Below, piece after piece: positions 1 to 6,365 of a stretch of 8,802 nucleotides of DNA. The notes beneath the pieces are model-generated. The model saw nothing but the letters and a program-made list of their open reading frames with translations. It searched no databases and was not told the DNA's origin. This stretch comes from Streptosporangiaceae bacterium (GTDB taxonomy: Bacteria > Actinomycetota > Actinomycetes > Streptosporangiales > Streptosporangiaceae): assembly GCA_030045175.1 (NCBI GenBank), contig JASIBM010000611.1, forward strand, positions 1 to 8,802, given 5' to 3'. Both the position numbers and the translations under genes were made by a program. Positions within the stretch are counted from its first letter, which is position 1. Each line of letters starts with the position of its first letter.

Positions 1-316
1 ACGGGCTGCGCTCTCGCCGTTTAGGGAAGAAGGCATACCGGCAATCTAGCGAAAGCCAGCCAGGCCAGTCGCTCACCCGCCAACTCGAGCGCTCAGTCAC
101 ATCAACATGGTGGCAACACTCCGCCCGATGCCTGTGATGCGATGGCAATGCCTCAAGATCTCTGGCACTGGAGCAAGACTCGCCCATTTTCGCCACACTC
201 GCAATCACAACCCTTTTCGCTCTCACACCTAGGCATTACTAATGATCTTGGTAAATCAAGATCGCAGGATAGGCGTGCGGCTGGGTCGCGACTCACGCTG
301 ATTTCCGGGAAAGGGG
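1..316. other. Intergenic region upstream of relaxase remnant
   Basis: I see no supportable gene here. The stretch is visibly less GC-rich than the rest of the window, especially about 100-270. A short open frame at 142-360 has low-complexity composition, no recognisable motif and no good ribosome binding site. The notable element is a perfect inverted repeat at 244-263, with a further copy of one half-site at 154-160. As the segment lies directly upstream of a MobF relaxase start, it could be the old promoter, operator or oriT region of that gene, but no nic site can be assigned by eye. Confidence 0.5.
244..263. repeat. Perfect inverted repeat, 7-bp arms, 6-nt spacer
   Basis: GATCTTG at 244-250 and CAAGATC at 257-263 are exact reverse complements separated by GTAAAT. 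A third copy of CAAGATC lies at 154-160. The repeat ends 53 nt before the GTG of the relaxase fragment, a position suited to an operator or part of a transfer origin. The arms are short, so chance occurrence is possible. Confidence 0.45.
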
Positions 317-571
317 GTGAGGTTACTGGCGGGCATTATCACGATCTCGCCTGGGCATGACGCGTCGTACCCGTGGCGGCAGATCGGCACGAGCGCGGAC
401 GCCCAGGCTGGCCGGGCTGGCGCGGAGTATTACCTGTCGCCCGCCGAGAAAGGCGGCGAGCCGCCTGGGATCTGGCGCGGGAATGGCCTGGCCGATCTCG
501 GGCTGGCTGAAGGCGAGGTGATCGACCGGGAGGTGTTCGAGCGGCTGTACAGCGCGTGTCCTGGGATAGAT
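317..571 (+). pseudogene. Truncated MobF (TrwC-type) relaxase, N-terminal fragment
   Basis: Full-length MobF relaxases nick oriT and lead plasmid or ICE transfer through an N-terminal HUH relaxase domain, usually followed by a helicase domain in a protein of many hundreds of residues. Only about the first 80 residues survive. The GTG start is preceded by a purine-rich GGGAAAGGG tract. Visible marks are the opening segment IITISPGHDASYPWRQIG, the paired tyrosines in AEYYLSP (residues 38-39), which sit where the family has its catalytic tyrosines, and the block GGEPPGIWRGNGLADLGL (46-63) typical of actinobacterial members. Similarity stops near residue 78-85. The frame runs on to 1006, but from there it is antisense to a methyltransferase remnant, so the later residues are not relaxase. 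No histidine triad or helicase motif is present, so the product cannot be a working relaxase. Family assignment is from remembered sequence patterns. Confidence 0.72.
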
Positions 572-574
572 CGG

Positions 575-856
575 CGAGCCTGCCTGGGTGGTACAGCTCG
601 CGGACCGCGCAGGCAACGGAGACGGGTAGCTGGTCTCCGGTCGCGTGCGACAAGACGAGATAATGAACTGCGCGATGCCAGCCTGACCGGCCAGGAACTC
701 GATGGCGTGACGAATGAACTCCCTGTTCTGATACGCCGCCATGACCGCGCCGGGAATCAGGCGGAGCAACTCCGCCGCAGCATCCTGATCGGCTGGTCGG
801 CTGTGGCTGCCGGCAAGCAGCGCGTCATAGATCCTGGCCGAGAACGCCTGGCCCAT
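575..856 (-). pseudogene. Collapsed S-adenosyl methyltransferase (DUF574/PF04672)
   Basis: The N-terminal part (856 down to about 665, 64 residues) contains FSARIYDALLAGSHSRPADQ, then PGAVMAAYQNREFIRHAIEF and AGQAGIAQF. This is the family's usual opening (ARVYDYLLGGKDNxxADR, NRxFLxRAVRFLAxEAGIxQFLDIG). At the point where DIGSGLPT, the SAM-binding motif, should follow, the next nucleotides in another frame (662 down to about 560-575) read YLVLSHATGDQLP, then AVRELYHPG. This matches the late GSYLVISHAT...VYRRA segment of the same family. The middle of the gene, including the SAM pocket, has therefore been deleted with a change of frame. A complete member has roughly 260-280 residues. The 3' end runs into the relaxase fragment on the opposite strand. 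In-frame stops lie shortly upstream of the ATG at 856. The single 177-residue open frame (323-856) crosses all of these and is not a real protein. Confidence 0.7.
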
Positions 857-1110
857 GCCGCCCAGGCTCGCGTGACGTCATCATTGCTTGCCATTGCCAG
901 CCACCAGGAAATGCAGCACGAGTGCCTCGCTGGAACTACCCGCTTGCGTTCCGATCGGGGTGAATCAGCGAGTCGAGTAGAGCTACCTGCCGAGGGGCGC
1001 TGCTAAGGGCAGATTGTCTAGTAAGCAGGCCCGGAAGGCATCCGCGCCGGGGTCCTCGCTGTCGTTGGGCTGGCGGTTCGCGGGGCTTTCAGCGCTGGCT
1101 CACCACAGTG
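857..1110. other. Gap between methyltransferase remnant and large secreted gene
   Basis: No coding region can be supported on either strand. The segment is downstream of the large minus-strand gene ending at 1111 and upstream of the methyltransferase remnant. A weak G/C stem at 1030-1051 (CCCGG and CCGGG around a 12-nt loop) is the only terminator-like structure noticed, and it is not convincing. Confidence 0.4.
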
Positions 1111-4100
1111 CTAGCAGCTGCCGATTAGCGGTATGGGCTGGATCAGGTTGGTCTGGCCGCCGAGGGTCACTGGGCCGATGTCCACCTCGGCGTCGGCACC
1201 AAGTCCGAGGCAGGCGCCCCAGGATATGGTGCCGGTGGTGTTCGCTGATCCGGTGAACGTGAGTTCCGGGCCGATCCCGAGGTTGGCCTCGTCCGGGCCG
1301 ACCTGCAACCAGAGCGACGCGGTCAGCGATCCTTGGACGCTGCCGGCTGGGGGCGTGATGGAGACGCATGTGGCCGCGTCCTGGGAGCTCAGGGCCTGCC
1401 CGGCGCAGGTGATGGCGAACGAGCCCGGGGTGCCTTGGGTCGGCCCGATGAGCTGGCCATTGACGAACCCTCCGTCCAAGGTGATAGCCAGCTTGCGTAG
1501 CGTGACGCCCACGCTGATCGAGTCGGAGATTGTGCCGGCGACCTTGATGTAGAGGGCGAGGGCGCAAGGGACTCCTAGGATGGGCGCGTCGATCTCGCCG
1601 GTCACGCTTCCTGACAAGGTGACGGTCGTGCTCAGGTCCGCGATGTCCAGCGTGCCGGTGCCTAGCACTGCGGAGGGCAGGCCGCCGTTCGCCGCTATTC
1701 CGAGCGTGCCTGAGGCGGTGACCTGGGCTGATCCTTGGGTCTCTAGCGACAGGTTCCCGCTCAGCGAAGGGTCACCGGCGCATTGCTGCGACGCGCTTGA
1801 ATCGGACTCGCCTTGCTGCGGTGGCTGTGCGCCGGTCTTCGAAGTGTCGTCTCCGGATTCGCCGGAGGGCCCGATGGTGAGCGTGTTGTCGAAGTCGCCG
1901 CCGCCGCTCAGGCTGAGCGTGTTCTCGGCGAGGTAGAAGTAGGAATCCGCGCAGTAGTCCAAGTAGACATGTGGCAGCCAGCAGCTGCTGCTGGGCGAGG
2001 AACTCAGGCCATCACTGGTGGTGACGATCACGCTGACTGCCTGGCCGACGGTCGCGGCTGGGACGTTGTTCACGGTGACGCTGGTGCCCCCGGCACCGGG
2101 CGTGACGTCGGTTGTCACGTACGGGCCGAATTCGACGGCTTCGACGTTCGACAGGCCGGTTCCTGTGACCGTCAGGGTCCCGCCGCCGGACTCGGGCCCG
2201 TCGTCTTGGGACAGCCCGGTCACGACCGGCATCGTCAGGCCAGTGGTGCTGATAACCGGGGTGGTGCCGTTGGCGGAATAGGCGGAGTTAGCGGTGCTGG
2301 TGACGGTGACTGTCAGGGAGTCCCCCGGGTCCAGCGGACAGTCCTGGCTGCCCGCGTCGGGGGTGACGATGATGGTCGTCTCGCTCCATTCATCGATCGT
2401 CGCGTCACAGGTTCCGCCGGGGTTGCCAGCGGACCAGCTTGTGCCGTCGGCCAGCTCGAAGTACGGGGTCTGCGTATCGGTCCCGGCGTCCAGCCCCGCG
2501 ATGCTTGGCCCGAAGCCGCTGCCGCTGATGACCAGGACCGGGCCGGCTTGGGCGGGCACCTTGGTCACCGAGGTGATGATCGGGCCGGTGCTCGCCCCGC
2601 CGAGGCTAGCCGCGCCGACCTGGGTCTGGGCGGAATCGAACAACTCCAGCGACGCATCCGCCGTGCCCACGCTCGGGTCTGTGAAGATGACTGAGATCGG
2701 GCAGGACTGGCCGGGCGCGAGCAAGGCACCCGCGCAGTTGTTCCCTGCCGGGCCGTTGCCGAAATCGCCAGTGGTGAAGAAGTCTTCGGCCAGTTCGATG
2801 TACGTCGTTCCGCTATTAGTCACCGTGACGGTCTGGGCCGGGCTCAGATCGCCGATCGGCGCCGTGAAGGTGTCGCTGGACGACGGGCTGACGGTGACGT
2901 CCGGGGTGCCGTAGCTGAACGTGACCGTGTCGTTGCTGAGCTGGCCGCCGGCGGTAATGGCCTGGACGTCGACCTGACCAGGCACGTTGGGCGGCAAGGA
3001 AATGGCGCAGGCCGTCGCCGAGCACGAGTTGGCAGTGTCCGCGTGGGCCTGGCCGAAGGAGACCGACGTCACGTCGCTGAGATTGCGGCCGGTAATGGAG
3101 ACAGGCAGGTGACCGTCGGTCGGCCCGGACGGGGGCGTGATTCCCGTGATCACGGGTGCCCCCAGGTCGGCCGCGTAGGCGACCGCCTCGCCGGTGCCTC
3201 CAATCACCACGCAGAAGCTCGTGCCCGGGCAGGAGATGCGGTCAGCCAAGGACAGGCCGATCTGCCGGGGTGCGGACCACGACGTGCCGTTCCACCGGAC
3301 TGCCGAGCTCTGGCCGACCGCCATGCAGAAAGTTGGCGTATCGCAGGACACCGAGCTGAGGGCAGAGACACCTGTCGGACGCGGGCGTGACCAGGACGAG
3401 CCGTCCCAGAGAAGCGCCCGGCCAGATGCGTCGACGGCCACGCAGAAGCTCTCCGCCGGGCAGGAGACCGCCGTCAGCGAAAACGCCTTGTCGATCACGG
3501 CGGGCTTGGACCACCGGCCGTCACGGTAGGTGATGGCTTGCCCTTCGAAGTTGTTGACGACCACGCAGAACCTGCTGCTCGCGCAAGATAGGGAATAGTT
3601 GCAGATGAAGTGGCACTTTGGCGGGCCGATGATCTTGGGTTTGGACCAGGATGTGCCATCGTAGGTCAGCGCGCCGCCATTGGCGTCGACGGCGACGCAG
3701 AACGTCGAGGAGGGGCACGACACCGCGTCGATCCCGCCGAAGTCGGCTTCCGTATCGACGGAGTCCGGCTTTCCCCAGGTGCCCGTGTAGCGCACGGCGA
3801 CACCCTCGCCGACCGCCATGCAAAAGCGCGTGCTGGCGCACGAGACGGCGTTCAGCGGCTGGTTGACGATCTTCAGCGCCGGGCTCCAGCCGCCCGCGCT
3901 GAACCTGAAAGCATTCCCGCCGTCGTCCACGGCCTGGCAGAACGTGGCGGAGACACAGGACAGGCCTGTCGGGCCAGGCGCACCGTCCACTGGGTCGGGG
4001 AGCGACCAGTGCCCGTCGGAGTACGTCATTGCGTCGCCAGCGTCGTCCACCGCCACGCAGAAGCTCGTGGTCGGGCAGGACACGTCGGATGCGTAGGACA

Positions 4101-5022
4101 CGTCGAAGTACGAGCTGTCAATGGTGGTGCTCGTCCACGAGCCGCCACTGTATTCCTCGGCGAAGACCGGGCCCCCGGCGTTGCCCACGCCGGTCGCGGT
4201 CGCCAGGCACACCGTCGACGTCGGGCAGGACAGCGACACGGGAAGCTGATAGGCGATCGTGGCCGTCGGCGTCGTCCAGCTGGTTCCGTCGAAGGTGAGC
4301 GCGTTGCCCATGTAATCCATCGCCATGCAGAACGTCGCCGACGAGCAGGACACCGCCTCAAGCTCGTTCTCGCTCGTGCTGTCGATAAGCGACGGACCGT
4401 TCCAGCTAGTGCCGTCGTAGCTGACCATCTGCCCTGCGATGTCCACCGCCACGCAGAACACGGCGCTCGGGCAAGACACCGAGGTCAGCTCGTTGCCGCT
4501 ATCGACGAGCTGCGGCGCCGTCCATTGGGAGCCGTCAAAGCTCAGCACCTGCCCGGCCGCGTCCACCGCCGCGCAGAACGCCGTGCTGGCGCACGAGACC
4601 GATTCGAGCTGCTCCCCCGGGTCGATGCTGGCAGGCGCGCTCCACCCGGTGCCGTCGTAGCTCAGCGCCCGGCCATCCGAGTCCACGGCCATGCAGAACG
4701 TCGTGCTCGGGCAGGACACCGAGGTCAGCCCGGCGCCGAGGTCGACCGGCTGCGGGGCAGTCCAGATCGAACCGTCGTAGCTCAGCGCCCGGCCACCGTA
4801 GTCCACTGCCATGCAAAAGCTCTGATCCGGACACGAGACCGAGGCCGGAGAGCCATCGACTGTCACGGGCTGCGACCACGAAGGCACGTCCGCGGCTGGG
4901 CGCACGCGCGCGGCGGGGGCGGGAGCGCCGCTGGCTGGATGCGACGGCGCGACGAGGCTCAGGGCCAGGATGACTACGGTGATCAACGACCGTGCGAGCG
5001 ATCTGTGCCGCAACAAGAACAT
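1111..5022 (-). CDS. Large secreted Cys-pair repeat protein with IPT-like domains
   Basis: 1303 residues. The ATG at 5022 has GAGGGGG (5028-5034) five nt upstream. The N-terminus is a signal peptide: basic MFLLRHRSLAR, hydrophobic core ITVVILALSLV, probable cleavage after the ASGA region (about residue 33). Residues 48-617 hold fourteen repeats of about 41 residues, each with SVSC-x5-CxAVD, then GxALSYDG and W(S/T)xPxxID. These are sheet-forming and probably beta-propeller blades. There follow an IPT/TIG-like domain (622-704, PVITGITPPSGPTDG), a choice-of-anchor-D-like domain (706-805, VTVTNSGTT and LAPGQSCPISVIF), an IPT-like domain (814-920, VLVISGSGFGPS), a clearer IPT domain (931-1003, ESGGGTLTVTGTGLSNV) and an unrecognised beta-rich, Cys-containing region (1014-1303). 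There is no LPXTG motif or C-terminal membrane anchor, so it is probably released or held non-covalently at the surface. The gene appears monocistronic. Ligand binding or adhesion is inferred from architecture; no catalytic residues were identified. Confidence 0.9.
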   Translation of the reverse strand: MFLLRHRSLARSLITVVILALSLVAPSHPASGAPAPAARVRPAADVPSWSQPVTVDGSPASVSCPDQSFCMAVDYGGRALSYDGSIWTAPQPVDLGAGLTSVSCPSTTFCMAVDSDGRALSYDGTGWSAPASIDPGEQLESVSCASTAFCAAVDAAGQVLSFDGSQWTAPQLVDSGNELTSVSCPSAVFCVAVDIAGQMVSYDGTSWNGPSLIDSTSENELEAVSCSSATFCMAMDYMGNALTFDGTSWTTPTATIAYQLPVSLSCPTSTVCLATATGVGNAGGPVFAEEYSGGSWTSTTIDSSYFDVSYASDVSCPTTSFCVAVDDAGDAMTYSDGHWSLPDPVDGAPGPTGLSCVSATFCQAVDDGGNAFRFSAGGWSPALKIVNQPLNAVSCASTRFCMAVGEGVAVRYTGTWGKPDSVDTEADFGGIDAVSCPSSTFCVAVDANGGALTYDGTSWSKPKIIGPPKCHFICNYSLSCASSRFCVVVNNFEGQAITYRDGRWSKPAVIDKAFSLTAVSCPAESFCVAVDASGRALLWDGSSWSRPRPTGVSALSSVSCDTPTFCMAVGQSSAVRWNGTSWSAPRQIGLSLADRISCPGTSFCVVIGGTGEAVAYAADLGAPVITGITPPSGPTDGHLPVSITGRNLSDVTSVSFGQAHADTANSCSATACAISLPPNVPGQVDVQAITAGGQLSNDTVTFSYGTPDVTVSPSSSDTFTAPIGDLSPAQTVTVTNSGTTYIELAEDFFTTGDFGNGPAGNNCAGALLAPGQSCPISVIFTDPSVGTADASLELFDSAQTQVGAASLGGASTGPIITSVTKVPAQAGPVLVISGSGFGPSIAGLDAGTDTQTPYFELADGTSWSAGNPGGTCDATIDEWSETTIIVTPDAGSQDCPLDPGDSLTVTVTSTANSAYSANGTTPVISTTGLTMPVVTGLSQDDGPESGGGTLTVTGTGLSNVEAVEFGPYVTTDVTPGAGGTSVTVNNVPAATVGQAVSVIVTTSDGLSSSPSSSCWLPHVYLDYCADSYFYLAENTLSLSGGGDFDNTLTIGPSGESGDDTSKTGAQPPQQGESDSSASQQCAGDPSLSGNLSLETQGSAQVTASGTLGIAANGGLPSAVLGTGTLDIADLSTTVTLSGSVTGEIDAPILGVPCALALYIKVAGTISDSISVGVTLRKLAITLDGGFVNGQLIGPTQGTPGSFAITCAGQALSSQDAATCVSITPPAGSVQGSLTASLWLQVGPDEANLGIGPELTFTGSANTTGTISWGACLGLGADAEVDIGPVTLGGQTNLIQPIPLIGSC
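2014..2232 (-). other. IPT/TIG domain, C-terminal copy (encoded)
   Basis: Residues 931-1003. The segment MPVVTGLSQDDGPESGGGTL with TVTGTGLSNVEAVEFG and the ending AVSVIVTTSDGLSS is a good match to the IPT/TIG consensus. Between this domain and the anchor-D-like domain, residues 814-920 (2263-2583) form a further, more divergent IPT-like unit with an insertion around residues 843-900. Confidence 0.7.
2608..2907 (-). other. Choice-of-anchor-D-like Ig domain (encoded)
   Basis: Residues 706-805. The pattern VTVSPSS, then QTVTVTNSGTTYIEL, then LAPGQSCPISVIFTDPS matches the ASPM/SPD-2/Hydin-like choice-of-anchor-D class of bacterial surface domains as I know it. In that class a conserved LxPGxSC segment precedes a strand with an aromatic residue. 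C763 and C774 could form a disulfide. Confidence 0.6.
2911..3159 (-). other. IPT/TIG-like domain 1 (encoded)
   Basis: Residues 622-704 of the 1303-residue protein. The opening PVITGITPPSGPTDG, the following VSITGRNLSDVTSVSFG and the closing VDVQAITAGGQLS...VTFSYG follow the usual IPT/TIG order of strands. Its own Cys pair (C667 and C672) suggests a local disulfide. Such Ig-like units often act as spacers or binding modules in secreted bacterial proteins. Confidence 0.7.
3172..4881 (-). repeat. Fourteen tandem Cys-pair repeats (about 41 aa each)
   Basis: Encoded residues 48-617 of the large secreted protein. The Cys pairs are at residues 64/70, 104/110, 144/150, 184/190, 226/232, 266/272, 316/322, 356/362, 395/401, 436/442, 480/486, 521/527, 560/566 and 598/604, always C-x5-C. 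Spacing between repeats is 38-44 residues, except 50 between the sixth and seventh. Fourteen units equals two seven-bladed propellers, if each unit is one blade. DNA conservation is strongest in the first three units (about 4560-4860). Confidence 0.88.
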
Positions 5023-5027
5023 GCCGT

Positions 5028-5034
5028 CCCCCTC
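5028..5034 (-). promoter_or_regulatory. Ribosome binding site of large secreted gene
   Basis: On the minus strand GAGGGGG lies five nt before the ATG at 5020-5022. Together with the signal peptide beginning directly at this methionine it fixes the start. Confidence 0.7.
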
Positions 5035-5060
5035 GCTGCACGTAAAAGTGACCCACCTGA

Positions 5061-5088
5061 ATTAAACACCCGAACAGTGGGGACACAA
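5061..5088 (-). promoter_or_regulatory. Candidate promoter of large secreted gene
   Basis: Read on the minus strand, TTGTGT (5083-5088) and TTTAAT (5061-5066) are separated by 16 nt. The -10 matches the vegetative consensus at five of six bases, the -35 only partly. Transcription would begin about 30 nt upstream of the ATG. The short AT-rich patch stands out in GC-rich surroundings. No experimental support can be drawn from sequence alone. Confidence 0.35.
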
Positions 5089-5406
5089 CGGCCATCGCGG
5101 TGGTGAGTATCGGAGCTATCTGTTCGCAATGGCCCGATAAAATGGTATTGATTGCTCATTCGGCTATGAGTCCTGCGTCGACTTCGGCGCAGGAAGTGGC
5201 CCATCTGCGATCACCGCGCCGATCGTGGCTGCGCCCGGCTGTGGCGGAGGGCTCTGGCGCGGTCCAGTACTCGTTGATGATCGCTGTGCGTGAGCGCCGT
5301 GGGAGCAGATGCCGGCAGGCGGGAGGGGAAGCAGCCGGTCTCCCGGACGCGTGCCAGGCCGTCGCGGTGCCGTGCCCAGGGAAGCCAGATCAGGCGCCGG
5401 GCTGGG

Positions 5407-5796
5407 CTAGGACCAGAACTCGTCCGCCGCGCGCTGGTCGTCGTGCAGCGTCCACAAGTGCGTGATCTTGCCGTCCCGGACGTGGAAGACCTGGGCTGAG
5501 TTGGTCTCCAGCCGCCGGCCGGCCCGCTCAGCTCGCGCCACGTTCAGCGCCACCACGTGCTCGTCATTGGCTATCACGTCATGCAGTTCATGGCGTGAGG
5601 TGCCGCCGGACAGCTCGCCCACCTGGCCGAGAATTTCTGCCATCCGGTCAACGCCCTCATGATGCCCGGAAAGCGGGCCCTGGCCGGGGTAATGCCAGCG
5701 GACGTCCGCAGCGAAGCAGTTCCGCCACGCTTGCATGTCGCCCTGGGCGCGGGCGGTGAACAGTGCCCGGATCAGATCCTCATTCGGATGGGTCAT
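5407..5796 (-). CDS. SnoaL/NTF2-fold small protein (ketosteroid-isomerase-like)
   Basis: 129 residues, the normal size for this superfamily, which includes polyketide cyclases, ketosteroid isomerases and many small proteins of unknown substrate. The start at 5796 is chosen because GGGAGGT (5801-5807) sits four nt upstream and the conserved helix NEDLIRALFTARAQGD begins right after it; an upstream in-frame start at 5856 would add 20 unconserved residues. Visible family marks are FAADVRWHYPGQGPLSG (28-44), then HHEGVDRMAEIL (45-56), and the closing strands AQVFHVRDGKITHLWTLHDD (101-120) with DEFW at the end. The W34/H35 and D31 positions and the terminal Trp-rich strands line the usual pocket, but no substrate can be assigned. 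It is cytoplasmic, with no signal peptide. It is transcribed alone; an 11-bp inverted repeat upstream suggests repressor control, but no regulator gene is present in the window. Confidence 0.87.
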   Translation of the reverse strand: MTHPNEDLIRALFTARAQGDMQAWRNCFAADVRWHYPGQGPLSGHHEGVDRMAEILGQVGELSGGTSRHELHDVIANDEHVVALNVARAERAGRRLETNSAQVFHVRDGKITHLWTLHDDQRAADEFWS

Positions 5797-5826
5797 TATG
5801 ACCTCCCGCCGGCCTGCGCCCGCCCT

Positions 5827-5860
5827 CATCTTGACGGGCGCCCCGTTGGCCGTCAAGATG
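5827..5860. promoter_or_regulatory. Candidate operator: perfect 11-bp inverted repeat
   Basis: CATCTTGACGG (5827-5837) and CCGTCAAGATG (5850-5860) are exact reverse complements around a 12-nt spacer. The element ends 30 nt before the start codon of the SnoaL-like gene, where its promoter should be. The half-site TTGAC/GTCAA resembles those of MarR- and TetR-type repressors, but the spacing is wide for one dimer. A hairpin in the 5' leader is the alternative. Confidence 0.6.
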
Positions 5861-6194
5861 ACCGGGATATGGTCACGGAACTGTGTCAGCGGGTAATCGC
5901 TGAGCGTGCGGGCGGGACATGAGTGCCCGGTAAGCGTCTAAGTCCGGCTCATGCGCTGCGCCGTGCCTGGTCAAAGCGGCAGCCCGGTTCGGTCAAAGGC
6001 CGAAGGCCGCCAGCTCGGCCCGCACCTGACCGCTCTTTCTCCGAGCGGGATGTGACCCTCGCACCCGCATGAACAGCAGGAAAGCAATCGGCGTCTGCGG
6101 CGGTCCTAAACTCCAAAGTCCCCGCAAGCCCGGCAGCCGGCGAGCTGTTTCCATCAGCGCCAGATCCACCTGCTGACTGTTTCATGACATCCGA

Positions 6195-6215
6195 TATGGC
6201 CATGCTGAGGCCATA
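6195..6215. repeat. Inverted repeat, 7-bp arms, 7-nt spacer
   Basis: TATGGCC (6195-6201) and GGCCATA (6209-6215) are exact reverse complements. It lies about 150 nt upstream of the Lsr2-like start and could be an operator. The short arms leave chance as an alternative. Confidence 0.3.
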
Positions 6216-6263
6216 CAGAGTTCGACCTGGCCTCGCGCCAGATCAGAGCCCTCGGCGCGCGCT

Positions 6264-6292
6264 CTCTCCGACGACCCAGTCGTCACGGAGAG
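6264..6292. repeat. Strong stem-loop upstream of Lsr2-like gene
   Basis: CTCTCCGACGAC (6264-6275) pairs with GTCGT (6279-6283) and CGGAGAG (6286-6292): twelve base pairs with one 2-nt bulge and a 3-nt loop. No T-tract follows on either strand. It ends 73 nt before the Lsr2-like ATG. It could be a GC-rich terminator insulating that gene, or a hairpin in its 5' leader. Confidence 0.45.
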
Positions 6293-6365
6293 CGACTGGC
6301 TCATCGCGCCCAGGGCACCGGGCGGTACGGTGCAGGCGAGCCCATCGCAGCCCAGGGAGGTCACG

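Larger units (their letters stand above)
5023..5406. other. Intergenic region between secreted gene and SnoaL-like gene
   Basis: No gene is supported here. The part next to 5022 holds the candidate promoter and ribosome binding site of the large gene. An AT-richer patch lies at 5120-5165. A perfect 7-bp inverted repeat, TCCTGCG (5171-5177) and CGCAGGA (5188-5194) with a 10-nt loop, might form a hairpin downstream of the SnoaL-like gene, though it is over 200 nt from that stop codon and has no T-tract. The segment 5200-5406 contains only open frames of random-looking composition. Confidence 0.45.
5797..6365. other. Gap between SnoaL-like and Lsr2-like genes
   Basis: No gene can be firmly supported in these 569 bases. 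Contents seen: the inverted repeat at 5827-5860; a direct repeat GGTCAAAG at 5969-5976 and 5991-5998 (22-bp period); a 25-codon minus-strand frame at 5993-6070 ending in GQVRAELAAFGL, which looks protein-like but has no family; a minus-strand open frame 5949-6203 with no ribosome binding site and random-looking composition; the inverted repeat TATGGCC/GGCCATA at 6195-6215; and a strong hairpin at 6264-6292. The region may contain remnants of a lost divergent gene, which I cannot identify. Confidence 0.4.

Noticed and set aside
323..856. 177-codon minus-strand frame taken as an intact methyltransferase
   Set aside because: After residue 64 the frame loses family similarity. The matching late segment is in another frame, and the last part is antisense to the relaxase fragment.
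317..1006. 229-codon frame taken as one intact protein
   Set aside because: Only the first 80 or so residues look like a relaxase. The remainder is antisense to the methyltransferase remnant, so a single functional product is unlikely.
1813..2914. Several 200-290-codon plus-strand frames inside 1111-5022
   Set aside because: They overlap the IPT-like and C-terminal coding region on the other strand and show no domain or coding signature of their own.
3610..5106. 498-codon open frame on the plus strand across the 14-repeat region
   Set aside because: Antisense shadow of the large secreted gene, with Arg/His/Gly-rich periodic composition that follows the repeat unit. The minus-strand reading has a signal peptide and domain structure.
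5949..6203. 84-codon minus-strand frame as a hypothetical gene
   Set aside because: No ribosome binding site before the ATG, no motif, and random-looking composition.
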